Positions 35,449 to 44,459 of a stretch of DNA of 64,000 nt are shown piece by piece; the stretch's first letter is position 1; the number at the start of each line of letters is the position of its first letter. The translations under genes were made by a program, and so were the position numbers. The DNA lies in the NCBI RefSeq assembly GCF_029850875.1, contig NZ_JAOVAM010000002.1, positions 248,001 through 312,000 of the forward strand, written 5' to 3'. The notes under the pieces are model-generated. The model saw only the letters and a list, made by a program, of their open reading frames with translations, did not search any database and was not told the DNA's origin. The DNA comes from Rothia similimucilaginosa. Lineage in GTDB: Bacteria; Actinomycetota; Actinomycetes; Actinomycetales; Micrococcaceae.

Positions 35449-36222
35449 CTACTTGCTCTCACCCTTGAGCGCACCCATGAGCGGGCCAATCACGTCCATG
35501 GGCAGCGGGAATACCACGGTCGAGTTCTGGTCGGCACCCAGCTCCAGCAGGGTCTGCAGGTAACGCAGCTGCAGGGAGGCGGGGGACTGGCTCAGAATGT
35601 CGGATGCTTCCTTCAGCTCGCTCGAAGCCTCCAGCTCACCGCGGGCCGAAATGATCTTTGCGCGGCGCTCACGCTCAGCCTCAGCCTCACGAGCCATGGC
35701 GCGCTGCATAGCCTCAGGAATCTCAACGTCCTTAATCTCGACGAGCTCCACCTGAATACCCCACGGCTCGGTACGCGAACCAATGATGGAACGCAGATCC
35801 TCGTTCAGGTCCTCGCGGTGCGCGAGCAAGGTGTCTAGGTCAACGCGACCAAGCAGGGAACGCAGAGTGGTCTGCGCAATCTGGCTGGTGGCAATCGGGT
35901 AGTTCTCAACCTCAAGCACAGCATTCTTAGCGTTAGTCACGCGGAAGAGGACCACGGCGTTCACGCGGGCAGGGACGTTGTCCTTGGTGATGACTTCCTG
36001 CGGGGGAATGGTCAGGGTGATAACACGCATGTCAACGCGTTGCAGAGAATCAACAAAGGGGAAGACGACGTTCAGGCCGGGCTTCAGCTCTGAGCGCAGG
36101 TGGCCGAAGCGGAAGGAGATGCCACGCTCGTATTCGGGGATGACGCGGAACATACGAATCAGAATAAAAAGAACAATAACGGCAACTGGGATGAGGATAG
36201 TTGCCAAAGTGACGGGATCCAT
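35449..36222 (-). CDS. Slipin/stomatin-like SPFH-domain protein
   Basis: The 257-residue protein starts with one membrane segment (about residues 5-23), then an SPFH domain: FRVIPEYERGISFRFGHL, LKPGLNVVFPFVDSLQRVDMRV, TKDNVPARVNAVVLFRV and the conserved PEAMQRAMAREAEAERERRAKII before an Ala/Glu coiled coil. Bacterial slipins are membrane-attached scaffold proteins, usually paired with an NfeD-type partner protein; none is next to this gene. AAGGAAAACC precedes the ATG. Confidence 0.93.
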   Translation of the reverse strand: MDPVTLATILIPVAVIVLFILIRMFRVIPEYERGISFRFGHLRSELKPGLNVVFPFVDSLQRVDMRVITLTIPPQEVITKDNVPARVNAVVLFRVTNAKNAVLEVENYPIATSQIAQTTLRSLLGRVDLDTLLAHREDLNEDLRSIIGSRTEPWGIQVELVEIKDVEIPEAMQRAMAREAEAERERRAKIISARGELEASSELKEASDILSQSPASLQLRYLQTLLELGADQNSTVVFPLPMDVIGPLMGALKGESK

Positions 36223-36506
36223 GGTTTTCCTTCACAAGTATTGGGGGAGGATGGTATGTGTGCCTACCTGCCCGCGCCCCGTACGGTGCAGGTAGTAGGG
36301 GATGCCCGGTATCGGACATATGGAGGAGTTTGGGAAGGGGAATTTTCCGTCCCGGCGTACGTCGCGGCGGGTCGGCGCTTTAGCGGCACCCTGCGTGGAA
36401 AATGCAAAAGAGAAATGAAAGAGAAATCCACACAGGGTAGCCACCGAAGCTAACAGACGGACCCAACCGACCGGTCAGCCGCCGGAACGGAAAAACTTAT
36501 GCAGCG

Positions 36507-37337
36507 CTACTTCTTCGCCATTTCCTCCGCGACCTGAGCATCAGCAAGGTTCTGCTGTTGCAACACCTCGTTCGTGGTCTTATGCAGACGCGGAACGGAG
36601 GTGCCGGTACCACTCCATGCGGGGCGGTCCGGGTCGAGGAAGGAGGTACGAACCGGCAGGGTTGCATCCGCAATTATCTGCTTACGGGTCTGCTCGGTGC
36701 GGCGCTTACGCTCATTCGACACGCCACCCCACTTCGCCGCGAAACGATCCATCTTCACGTTCACCGATTCATCAGCGGTGGATGCGTGAATATGCTTCGG
36801 ATCGTTCTGGAAGTTCGCGGGGGAACGCATGAGCTTCACAGCCAGCGGGTAGGTCAGCGACAGGCAGACCACAACGACCGCACCCTCCACCAGAAGCTCC
36901 AGCGGGGAGTGCCAGACGATGGCGGCACCAATGAGGGTGACCACACCTAGCAGTGACACTGCCACTGCCAGTCCGCGGTGGAAACGGCCCGACTCGGAGT
37001 AGGGCCATTCGTCCACTTCGCGGGTGAGCTCGCGGCCGTTCGCCGAGACGGTGCAGGTGTCCTTGATAGGGCAGGTGTTGCACACGCTGGGCTTGGCGCG
37101 GTAACGCATCACTCGGTTATCCGAGTCGAATGCGGTCGCCCATAGCCACTGGTCTTCGGGGCAGAGCCACGCGTCGCTCTCTTCGTGGTAGGTGAACCCG
37201 AAAGTTCGCGCCGCCACGAAACGCTGACTGGTGCGCTTAGCGAGAATATCGAAGCCCCAACCCACGGCGACCAGACCGAGCGCATACACGCAGGCCAGCC
37301 ACACGAAGAAAGAAACTCCAGCAATCTGCTCAGGCAT
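36507..37337 (-). CDS. Membrane protein with four-cysteine motif, co-translated with norB
   Basis: The 276-residue protein is not recognised. It has a membrane segment at about residues 8-30, a soluble stretch with cysteines C59, C86, C89 and C95 (WLCPEDQ and SVCNTCPIKDTC, spacing CX26CX2CX5C), two further membrane segments at about 122-142 and 146-168, and a polar, Lys/Gln-rich tail of about 105 residues. The spacing resembles the zinc-binding part of IS1182-type transposases and could hold zinc or an iron-sulfur centre. Its ATG is two bases after the norB stop codon, so it is very probably made with NorB and acts in nitric oxide reduction, assembly or sensing. Confidence 0.75.
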   Translation of the reverse strand: MPEQIAGVSFFVWLACVYALGLVAVGWGFDILAKRTSQRFVAARTFGFTYHEESDAWLCPEDQWLWATAFDSDNRVMRYRAKPSVCNTCPIKDTCTVSANGRELTREVDEWPYSESGRFHRGLAVAVSLLGVVTLIGAAIVWHSPLELLVEGAVVVVCLSLTYPLAVKLMRSPANFQNDPKHIHASTADESVNVKMDRFAAKWGGVSNERKRRTEQTRKQIIADATLPVRTSFLDPDRPAWSGTGTSVPRLHKTTNEVLQQQNLADAQVAEEMAKK

Positions 37338-37339
37338 GA

Positions 37340-39757
37340 TTAGCCTCGACGATCGCTACGGTAGGGGCTGGTCTGCTCGGGTAGCTCCTCGGCAGCCTGA
37401 GCACCGGCGAACTCTGCAATGCGAGCGTCCTCAACCTCTTCATACAGCGGCGGCTCGGGCAGCTCCAGAACGGTTTCCTTAGCGTTCTTGGAGAAAATCT
37501 CCTTGATACCCAGCAGTGCCAGCTTGATCAGCGGGATGATGCCAACCAGGAAGATGACGTCGCCGGGCATACGCATCCAACCCATCACGGCGGAGGCGCC
37601 GTCGTGAATGAACGCGAAGGAACGAGCCTCGTAGTAGCCCTCACCCACGGACTTGTACAGCTGAGCAATACCCAGCGGCAGCAGCGAGATGAAGGACATC
37701 CACAGCAGACCAATATTCAGAGTCCAGAAGGAGAACTTCAGGCTCTTCTCCGGCCACTTGTTCTCCGGGAGCAGGTAGCGCAGACCGAACACCGCGAAGG
37801 CAATCGCTAGCATACCGTACACACCCATCATGGAGGCGTGTGCGTGGTTTGCGGTCAGTGCCGTACCAATCTCGAAGTAGGACACGATCGGCAGGTTGAT
37901 GAGGAAGCCGAACACACCTGCGCCGAGGAAGTTCCAGAAGCCTACAGCAATTAGGAACATGACAGCCCAACGGTGCGGGAAAGGCTTGGTGCGGTTGGAG
38001 TACTGGCGAGCACCCAGCTGCATGAAGCCCCATGCCTCAACGGTCAGGAAGGTCAGCGGGATAACCTCAGCTGCGGAGAAGAACGCACCAAATGCCATCT
38101 GTTCGGAGGGGGTACCGACGAAGTAGGTGTGGTGCAGGGTACCGACCACGCCACCGACGGAGTAGAGCACAGCGTCCATCATGATGATGGAGATGGCGAT
38201 GCGCTCGCGGACTACGCCGAGCAGCACGAAGATGTATGCCACCATGACGGTGGTGAACAGTTCGAGGAAGTCCTCCACCCAGAGGTGAACCACCCAGAAT
38301 CGCCAGAATTCGGCGACGGTCACGTGGGTACGCTGACCTGCGAGCAGGCCGACTGCGTAGAACATGGGGATGGCCAGGCCGGAGAAGAGGAACAGCCACG
38401 GCAGGGAGGTCTTCTTCGAGTCCTTCAGACGAGCGGAGAGGGTACGCCAGACGATGACAATCCAGATGAACATACCTGCGGTGAGCAGAATCTGGAAGAA
38501 TCGCGGCAGGTCCAGGAACTCCCACTGCTGCGAGAAGAAGCCGGTGAGGTCCTTGGGGATCAGGCCCTTCTGCGAGAACCATTCGTTCAGCAGCGAGCCG
38601 AGGACCACGAAGACCACGGCGCCGATGAGAACGTAGGTGAGCAGACCCTGCTTCTTGGGTTCGCGGCGGGTAATCAGCGGGGCGATGAAGATACCGCCTG
38701 CCAGGAACGCGCCTGCGGTCCAGAAGAGGGAGAGCTGAAGGTGCCAGGTTCGAGATACCGTGTAGGGCAACAGCTGACCCATGTCGATACCGAAGAATCC
38801 GGTGAGTTCTTCACGGTAGTGCTCGGTGAGTGCACCCACCAGAGCCTGCAGTAGGAAGAGCACCAGAATCGTTGCGAAGAGCAGGCAGGCTGCCTTCTGC
38901 GAGGGGGTTAGGCGAACTTCGTCGGGCTGACGGAAGTCGAGGACGGGTGCCTCTTCCGCGTGCCAGCCGATAGCGCGGGACCAGCGGCCGTAGATGGCGA
39001 ACATGAGACCGGTACCACCGATGAGGGCAATCAGGGAGAGTGCCGACCAGACCATCAGATCCGCGGTGGGCTTGTTGTCCACGTTGGGTTCGGAAGGCCA
39101 GTTGTTGGTGTAGGAGTAGGGCTGGTCGGGGCGGTCTGCCGCCGATGCCCATGCGGTCCAGCCGAAGAATGCGACGATGTCGTGCAGTTCTTCTTCGTTC
39201 TTAATGGCGTTGGGGAACAGGCCCTGCGAGGTGTCACCCTTCATGAGGGTTTCGCGGTAGTGCTTGAGCATGAGCTGGTAGCCCTTGGTCTGACCAGCGG
39301 ACCAGGTGATGGTCTTGGTGTGCTCGTCGTACTTGTTCTCCTTGCGCCATTCGTTCTTGACGAGTTCGCGGGGGTCCTGCTTGCCCTGTTCGCGGTACTC
39401 CTTGACGGCGGCATCGGTGGTCAGGCGCAGGTATTCTGCAGTGTAGTCGGGGCCGAGGTAGGCGCCGTGGCCGAGCACGGATCCGTACTGCTGCAAGCCG
39501 CGTCCCTGGAACAGCTCCTGACCGTGCAGAATCTGTTCTTGGGTTGCGATGGTTTTGCCGTCGTTACCGACGATTTTGTCGGGTAGCGGCATGGAGAGTG
39601 CGTAGGTGCGCATTGCAAGGACTGCCATGATGGTGAAGCCCAGGAGCATCACAAACGCAACAGCCTGTACCCAGCCTTTTCCGGCATAGGCACCGACCGT
39701 GTCTGAGCGGCGGGCAATCTTTGCTGCCTGCGCACGCGAGACGGGTTTTGTAGCCAT
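37340..39757 (-). CDS. norB: Quinol-dependent nitric oxide reductase (qNOR)
   Basis: The 805-residue enzyme reduces two NO to N2O with quinol electrons, a detoxification step in non-denitrifiers. It has an N-terminal membrane helix and an extracytoplasmic domain (about 35-215) like a cytochrome c fold without a CxxCH heme motif, which marks the quinol type. The catalytic part has about 13 helices with heme and FeB ligands in RTWHLQLSLFWT, VVHLWVEDFLELF, GTLHHTYFVG and TANHAHASMMGVYG. The start at 39757 (MATKPVSR) has TGGAGAC 10 bases upstream; the frame extends 25 codons further without support. Confidence 0.96.
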   Translation of the reverse strand: MATKPVSRAQAAKIARRSDTVGAYAGKGWVQAVAFVMLLGFTIMAVLAMRTYALSMPLPDKIVGNDGKTIATQEQILHGQELFQGRGLQQYGSVLGHGAYLGPDYTAEYLRLTTDAAVKEYREQGKQDPRELVKNEWRKENKYDEHTKTITWSAGQTKGYQLMLKHYRETLMKGDTSQGLFPNAIKNEEELHDIVAFFGWTAWASAADRPDQPYSYTNNWPSEPNVDNKPTADLMVWSALSLIALIGGTGLMFAIYGRWSRAIGWHAEEAPVLDFRQPDEVRLTPSQKAACLLFATILVLFLLQALVGALTEHYREELTGFFGIDMGQLLPYTVSRTWHLQLSLFWTAGAFLAGGIFIAPLITRREPKKQGLLTYVLIGAVVFVVLGSLLNEWFSQKGLIPKDLTGFFSQQWEFLDLPRFFQILLTAGMFIWIVIVWRTLSARLKDSKKTSLPWLFLFSGLAIPMFYAVGLLAGQRTHVTVAEFWRFWVVHLWVEDFLELFTTVMVAYIFVLLGVVRERIAISIIMMDAVLYSVGGVVGTLHHTYFVGTPSEQMAFGAFFSAAEVIPLTFLTVEAWGFMQLGARQYSNRTKPFPHRWAVMFLIAVGFWNFLGAGVFGFLINLPIVSYFEIGTALTANHAHASMMGVYGMLAIAFAVFGLRYLLPENKWPEKSLKFSFWTLNIGLLWMSFISLLPLGIAQLYKSVGEGYYEARSFAFIHDGASAVMGWMRMPGDVIFLVGIIPLIKLALLGIKEIFSKNAKETVLELPEPPLYEEVEDARIAEFAGAQAAEELPEQTSPYRSDRRG

Positions 39758-39885
39758 AGTGTATGTCTCCAGTGTGCGTGGATTGTGTAGGTGGAGTGGT
39801 TCCGACGCACATCCGCTGGAGGGGCGGCTCACTATGTTCAGGGTGAATCGTCCTTGAGGGAGGTGCGACAGCCCACCCTGCTCCT

Positions 39886-39912
39886 ATTTTTGCATATTAA
39901 ATGCGTATTTAA
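39886..39912. promoter_or_regulatory. NsrR-like palindrome upstream of norB
   Basis: On the minus strand AATACGCATTTAATATGCA resembles the bacterial NsrR site (a 23-base palindrome with GCATTTAAAATGC at its centre): GCAT and ATGC arms around ATTAA. It stands about 130 bases before the norB start in an AT-rich stretch. NO-responsive control by NsrR is inferred. Confidence 0.45.
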
Positions 39913-40241
39913 GAAACTTTACTGACGCTTCGTCGCAATGTGACGCGGCTACCTTGCTGGAAAATCTGCAATCACACGACGAAAAACCTGAAATATTACG
40001 TTGAGGTTGAATCCTTGGCGGGAGGCGCATCCCAGCATGTGGAAGGGAGGTGCGGCACCCCTCACGTTCCTACACTCGGGTGTGGAATAATAAAACCCGA
40101 TACTACTAAACACAGTACAAATTTTTTCAGTATAGATTCTGTGCACCCACACGGTGCATCATCAGAAGGGGTCATTCACCCCGCATCCACGGCGGACCGC
40201 CGCCACAGCCCGCAATCTATCGGCACCTCAGGAGAGTTCAC
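39913..40241. other. Remainder of norB/plsC divergent region
   Basis: About 330 bases without a supported gene. It should contain the promoters of norB (left) and the acyltransferase gene (right); no consensus pair is convincing. Confidence 0.5.
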
Positions 40242-40922
40242 GTGCTTCTCTACAGATCCACCCAGAAAGCAATCACCGGAATCCTGCGCACCGTCTTCCG
40301 CGCCCGCGTGACCGGACTCGAAAACTTCCCCGCCACCGGCCCGGTGATTGTCGCCTCCAACCATCTGTCCTTCCTGGACTCCATCATTATTTCCGCCATG
40401 ATGCCGCGCCGCGTAGCGTTCCTAGCTAAGGCTGAGTACGTGAACACCCCCGGTCCGCGCGGCAAGATGATGAAGGCATTCTTCGAAGCCGTGGACATCA
40501 TTCCCGTGAACCGCTCCGACCGTTCCGAATCGCTCAAGGCGCTCGATATTGCCCTGAAGAAGCTACAGGAGGGTAAGGTCTTCGGCATTTACCCAGAAGG
40601 CACCCGCTCCCGTGACGGCTACCTGTACCGCGGCAAGATTGGTGTGGCGTGGCTGGCGCACATGACCGGCGCGCCCGTGGTACCGGTCGGTCTGATCGGT
40701 ACCGACCGCCTGCAGAAGCCCGGGTCGAACATGATTTACCCGCGCCGCTTCACGATTCGTGTGGGCAAGCCGCTCTACTTTGAGAAGATCGGCGAGAAGA
40801 TGACCGGCAAACAGCGCCGCGTCACCACCGACACGATCATGGATGAGATTGCTCAGCTGTCCGGCCAGGCGCGAAAGCACGAATATAACGTTTCGCCCTC
40901 AGCCGCACGTGACGCAGGTTAG
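40242..40922 (+). CDS. 1-acyl-sn-glycerol-3-phosphate acyltransferase (PlsC family)
   Basis: The 226-residue protein adds an acyl group to lysophosphatidic acid to form phosphatidic acid at the inner membrane. The four acyltransferase blocks are visible: NHLSFLDS (HX4D, near residue 40), the VNRSDRSE area, YPEGTRSRDG near 115, and APVVPVGLIGTD near 146. It has an amphipathic N-terminus rather than a membrane helix. AGGAG lies 7 bases before the GTG start. Actinobacteria carry several PlsC paralogues, so the exact acceptor is not certain. Confidence 0.9.
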   Translation: MLLYRSTQKAITGILRTVFRARVTGLENFPATGPVIVASNHLSFLDSIIISAMMPRRVAFLAKAEYVNTPGPRGKMMKAFFEAVDIIPVNRSDRSESLKALDIALKKLQEGKVFGIYPEGTRSRDGYLYRGKIGVAWLAHMTGAPVVPVGLIGTDRLQKPGSNMIYPRRFTIRVGKPLYFEKIGEKMTGKQRRVTTDTIMDEIAQLSGQARKHEYNVSPSAARDAG

Positions 40923-40951
40923 GGCACACGCCGCCTATACCGCGTAGACTT

Positions 40952-41013
40952 AAACCGCGCATTCACGCACCGACCCCGCGCTTTGGGGGAGAGTGGTGCA
41001 GGATGCGCGGTTT
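40952..41013 (+). terminator. Hairpin after the acyltransferase gene
   Basis: AAACCGCGCAT pairs perfectly with ATGCGCGGTTT; an inner GCACC/GGTGC helix continues the stem. TTTGTC follows. Confidence 0.65.
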
Positions 41014-41132
41014 GTCGTATGCGCGAGCCTGAGGTGACCCTGGCAGCCCCGTAGAGACCCCCACCGCAGAGACCTCGCACCGACCCCGTAGAGAACCACC
41101 ATAAAGCCCAGTAGAGCTAGGAGAAAGTACCC

Positions 41133-43073
41133 ATGGCAGAGCCTTCCAGCTACCGCCCCGCCCCCGGCGAAATCCCCACCGACCCGGGCGTTTACCGTTT
41201 CCGCGATACCGACGGCCGCGTCATCTACGTGGGTAAGGCAAAGAACCTGCGCAACCGCCTCAACAGCTATTTTGCGTCCCCACAGACACTGAGCCCGAAG
41301 ACTTATGCGATGGTGCATACGGCGGCGAGTGTGGAGTGGACCGTGGTGGCGAGCGAGATGGAATCGCTGCAGCTCGAATACACCTGGATTAAGGAGTTTT
41401 CGCCGCGGTTCAATATTGCGTTCCGTGATGATAAGTCATACCCGTACCTGGCAATTACGGTCAATGACGTGTACCCGCGCGCGATGGTCACTCGCGGTGA
41501 GCGACGTAAGGGCGTGCGCTATTTTGGCCCGTATTCGCAGGCTTGGGCGATTCGTGAAACCCTGGATGCGCTGCTGCGCGTGTTCCCGGTGCGTACCTGC
41601 ACGAATGGTGTGTTTAACCGAGCGAAGAATAGTGGCAGGCCCTGCCTGCTCGGCTATATCGATAAGTGTGCGGCGCCGTGCGTGGGCAAGATTAGCGCCG
41701 AGGAGCATCGCGAGTTGGCGCGCGGGCTGACCCGGTTTATGGGTGGTGGTGCTGAGAAGCATATCGCCCAGCTGACTGCTGAGATGAAAGCCGCCGCAGC
41801 TGATATGGACTTTGAGCGCGCCGCGATTCTTCGTGACGATATTGCCGCGTTGACTAAGGCGTTTGAGCGTAATGCCGTGGTGCTCGGCGCGACCGTGGAT
41901 GCCGACCTGTTCGCCTACGCTGAGGACGACCTGGAGGCGTCCGTTCAGGTGTTCTTTGTGCGTGGCGGCAGGATTCGCGGCCAGCGCGGCTGGATTGTGG
42001 AGAAGGTCAACGACAGCACCGACGCGCAGCTCATCGAACAGCTGATTGCGCAGGTGTACAGCGATATTGCGGCGAGTCTCGCCTCCCAGAAGGACGCCGA
42101 GAAGAGCCTGAACAGCTACGATATTCCGCGTTCCGTGCTGGTGCCGGTGGAGCCCGAGAATAAGGAGCAGCTGGCATTCTGGCTGGCGGAGGTGCGCGGC
42201 GGCCCCGTGGAAATTAGCGTCCCGCAGCGCGGCGACAAGGCAGAACTCATGAAGACGGTTGCCGAGAATGCGCGCCAGTCGCTGACCCTGCACAAGAGCC
42301 GCCGTGCCGGTGATTTGACCACTCGCAGCGCCTCCCTCGTGGAGCTGCAGGAAGCGCTGGAATTGCCTGATCCGCTACTACGCATCGAGTGCTACGACAT
42401 TTCGCATGTGCAGGGTACGAACGTGGTCGCCTCCATGGTCGTCTTTGAGGATGGCATGCCCGCGAAGAACGCCTACCGCACCTACAGTATTACCGGCGAC
42501 GCCGCGCGTGACGATACCGCCAGCATGTACGACGTCATTACGCGCCGTTTCAAGAGGCACCTGGCGCAGCAGGCAGAACGCGAAGCCGCGCCCGTGCACT
42601 CCGGTGAGATTGATGCCTCCACCCCCGAGCCTGCGAAGTTCGCCTACCCGCCGAACCTGGTGCTCGTGGACGGCGGTCCGCCTCAGGTGGCTGCCGCCTC
42701 CGCCGCGCTGAGCGACCTAGGCATTACGGATGTGTACGTTGCCGGCATCGCTAAGCGCCTGGAGGAACTGTGGCTGCCGGACGACGACTACCCGGTCGTC
42801 CTGCCGCGCACTTCGCAGGCACTGTACCTGGTGCAGCGCATCCGCGATGAGGCGCACCGTTTCGCTATCACCTTCCACCGTTCTAAGCGCGGTAAGGCGA
42901 TGGTCGCCTCCGCCCTGGACGAGGTGCCCGGTCTGGGCGAGGTGAAGCGTGCCGCGCTGATTAAGCACTTCGGGTCGGTGGCTCAGATAAGGCAGGCGAG
43001 CGCCGAGGAGCTGACGGCGGTGCCGGGTATTGGTCCGGCGATGGCTCAGAAGATTTTGGCGGCGTTGAGCTAG
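41133..43073 (+). CDS. uvrC: Excinuclease ABC subunit C
   Basis: UvrC makes both incisions in nucleotide excision repair. The 646-residue protein has the GIY-YIG domain (PGVYRFRDTDGRVIYVGKAK then LRNRLNSYF) for the 3' cut, a cysteine-containing segment, a UVR motif DMDFERAAILRDDIAAL near residue 228, the RNase H-like half with ECYDISHVQGTNVVASMVVF and LVDGGPPQV for the 5' cut, and C-terminal helix-hairpin-helix repeats (VPGLGEVKRAALIKHFGS and VPGIGPAMAQKI). AGGAGAAAG precedes the ATG. In related genomes uvrC is often followed by rapZ, yvcK and whiA; here it is not. Confidence 0.97.
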   Translation: MAEPSSYRPAPGEIPTDPGVYRFRDTDGRVIYVGKAKNLRNRLNSYFASPQTLSPKTYAMVHTAASVEWTVVASEMESLQLEYTWIKEFSPRFNIAFRDDKSYPYLAITVNDVYPRAMVTRGERRKGVRYFGPYSQAWAIRETLDALLRVFPVRTCTNGVFNRAKNSGRPCLLGYIDKCAAPCVGKISAEEHRELARGLTRFMGGGAEKHIAQLTAEMKAAAADMDFERAAILRDDIAALTKAFERNAVVLGATVDADLFAYAEDDLEASVQVFFVRGGRIRGQRGWIVEKVNDSTDAQLIEQLIAQVYSDIAASLASQKDAEKSLNSYDIPRSVLVPVEPENKEQLAFWLAEVRGGPVEISVPQRGDKAELMKTVAENARQSLTLHKSRRAGDLTTRSASLVELQEALELPDPLLRIECYDISHVQGTNVVASMVVFEDGMPAKNAYRTYSITGDAARDDTASMYDVITRRFKRHLAQQAEREAAPVHSGEIDASTPEPAKFAYPPNLVLVDGGPPQVAAASAALSDLGITDVYVAGIAKRLEELWLPDDDYPVVLPRTSQALYLVQRIRDEAHRFAITFHRSKRGKAMVASALDEVPGLGEVKRAALIKHFGSVAQIRQASAEELTAVPGIGPAMAQKILAALS

Positions 43074-43207
43074 CTTCGCTGATAATGCCGGTTGAGAAGC
43101 TGACTGGCTACTATGCACCCGCCTCGTAATAGCTCTTAACAAACGTGTCATAATTGAAGGAAACCGTCATCATTACGAGCGCGCTATCTTCGCGCGCCCT
43201 CAACCAG

Positions 43208-43213
43208 TAGAGT
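43208..43213 (+). promoter_or_regulatory. Possible -10 of leaderless metK transcript
   Basis: TAGAGT lies 7 bases before the GTG at 43221, with no Shine-Dalgarno in front of either candidate start. Confidence 0.35.
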
Positions 43214-43220
43214 GGAAACC

Positions 43221-44426
43221 GTGAGTACTAACCATCTGCGCCTATTCACCAGCGAGTCGGTGACTGAAGGCCACCCCGATAAGATTTGTGACCAGATTTC
43301 TGACGCCATCCTTGACGGCATCATCGCCCAGGACCCCGTAGCGAACGTTGCTGTGGAGACCATGGTAACCACCGGGCAGGTGCATGTTGCCGGTGAGGTG
43401 ACCACCTCCAGCTACGTCGAAATCCCCTCCATCGTGCGCGAGACCATTCTGGGTATCGGCTACGATTCCTCTACCCGCGGCTTCGACGGTGAGTTCTGCG
43501 GCGTGTCCGTGTCCATTGGTGAGCAGTCCCCGGACATCAACGCCGGCGTGTACGAGTCCCTGGAGGTTCGTCAGGGCATCGCTGCTGACGAGTACGACCG
43601 CCAGGGCGCGGGCGACCAGGGCATCATGTTCGGTTACGCGTCCAACGAGACCAACGTGCTGATGCCCGCCCCGATATGGCTGGCGCACCGCCTCTCTGAG
43701 CGTCTGACCAAGGTCCGTAAGGACGGCCTGCTGACCGAGTTGCGCCCCGACGGCAAGACTCAGGTGACCCTCGGCTACGATTCGAACAACAAACCCGTCT
43801 CCGTGGACACCGTGGTTGTTTCGAGCCAGCACACTGCAAGCTACGACCTGGCTGACCTGCGTGCAGACATTGAGAAGCACGTGATTGCACCGGTTCTGGG
43901 CGGCGTCGAGCTGGATTCCTCCAACGCTAAGTTCATTGTGAACCCCGCTGGCCGTTTCGTTCAGGGCGGTCCCGTGGGTGACGCCGGTCTGACCGGCCGC
44001 AAGATTATTGTGGACACCTACGGCGGTTCGGCTCGTCACGGTGGTGGCGCGTTCTCCGGTAAGGACCCGTCGAAGGTGGACCGTTCCGCAGCGTACGCAA
44101 TGCGTTGGGTTGCGAAGAACATTGTGGGCGCCGGTCTTGCCGACCGCGCCGAGGTTCAGGTTGCGTACGCTATCGGCCAGGCAGCGCCGGTCGGTCTGTA
44201 CGTTGAAACCTTCGGCACCGAGAAGGTCGACCCGATTAAGATTGAGAAGGCTGTGCGTGAGGTCTTCGACCTGCGCCCGCTGGCAATCATTAACGAACTG
44301 GATCTGCGCCGCCCGATCTACAAGAAGACCGCAGCTCACGGCCACTTCGGTCGTACCGAGCCGGAATTTACCTGGGAGCGCCTGAACCGCGTGGATGCGC
44401 TGCGTTCGGCAGTGTCCTCCTCCTAA
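43221..44426 (+). CDS. metK: S-adenosylmethionine synthetase
   Basis: MetK makes S-adenosylmethionine from methionine and ATP. The roughly 401-residue protein has the start motif [20 protein letters not shown], the hexapeptide [12 protein letters not shown] near residue 120, [17 protein letters not shown], and the P-loop-like [19 protein letters not shown] near 275. All sites are intact and length is standard. GTG at 43212 is an alternative start three codons upstream. The gene ends 33 bases before priA, the usual actinobacterial pairing. A CTCGTAAT/ATTACGAG inverted repeat lies upstream (43123-43179), but no SAM riboswitch was recognised. Confidence 0.97.
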   Translation: MSTNHLRLFTSESVTEGHPDKICDQISDAILDGIIAQDPVANVAVETMVTTGQVHVAGEVTTSSYVEIPSIVRETILGIGYDSSTRGFDGEFCGVSVSIGEQSPDINAGVYESLEVRQGIAADEYDRQGAGDQGIMFGYASNETNVLMPAPIWLAHRLSERLTKVRKDGLLTELRPDGKTQVTLGYDSNNKPVSVDTVVVSSQHTASYDLADLRADIEKHVIAPVLGGVELDSSNAKFIVNPAGRFVQGGPVGDAGLTGRKIIVDTYGGSARHGGGAFSGKDPSKVDRSAAYAMRWVAKNIVGAGLADRAEVQVAYAIGQAAPVGLYVETFGTEKVDPIKIEKAVREVFDLRPLAIINELDLRRPIYKKTAAHGHFGRTEPEFTWERLNRVDALRSAVSSS

Positions 44427-44459
44427 TATCTGTCAGGGTAGAGGAGCACGCTGATTCGG

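Noticed and set aside
36507-37337. Transposase remnant
   Set aside because: Only the cysteine spacing resembles a transposase; the membrane helices and the coupling to norB argue against an insertion element.
43074-43220. SAM riboswitch upstream of metK
   Set aside because: Only an 8-bp inverted repeat with a 41-base loop is seen; none of the conserved SAM aptamer cores is present.
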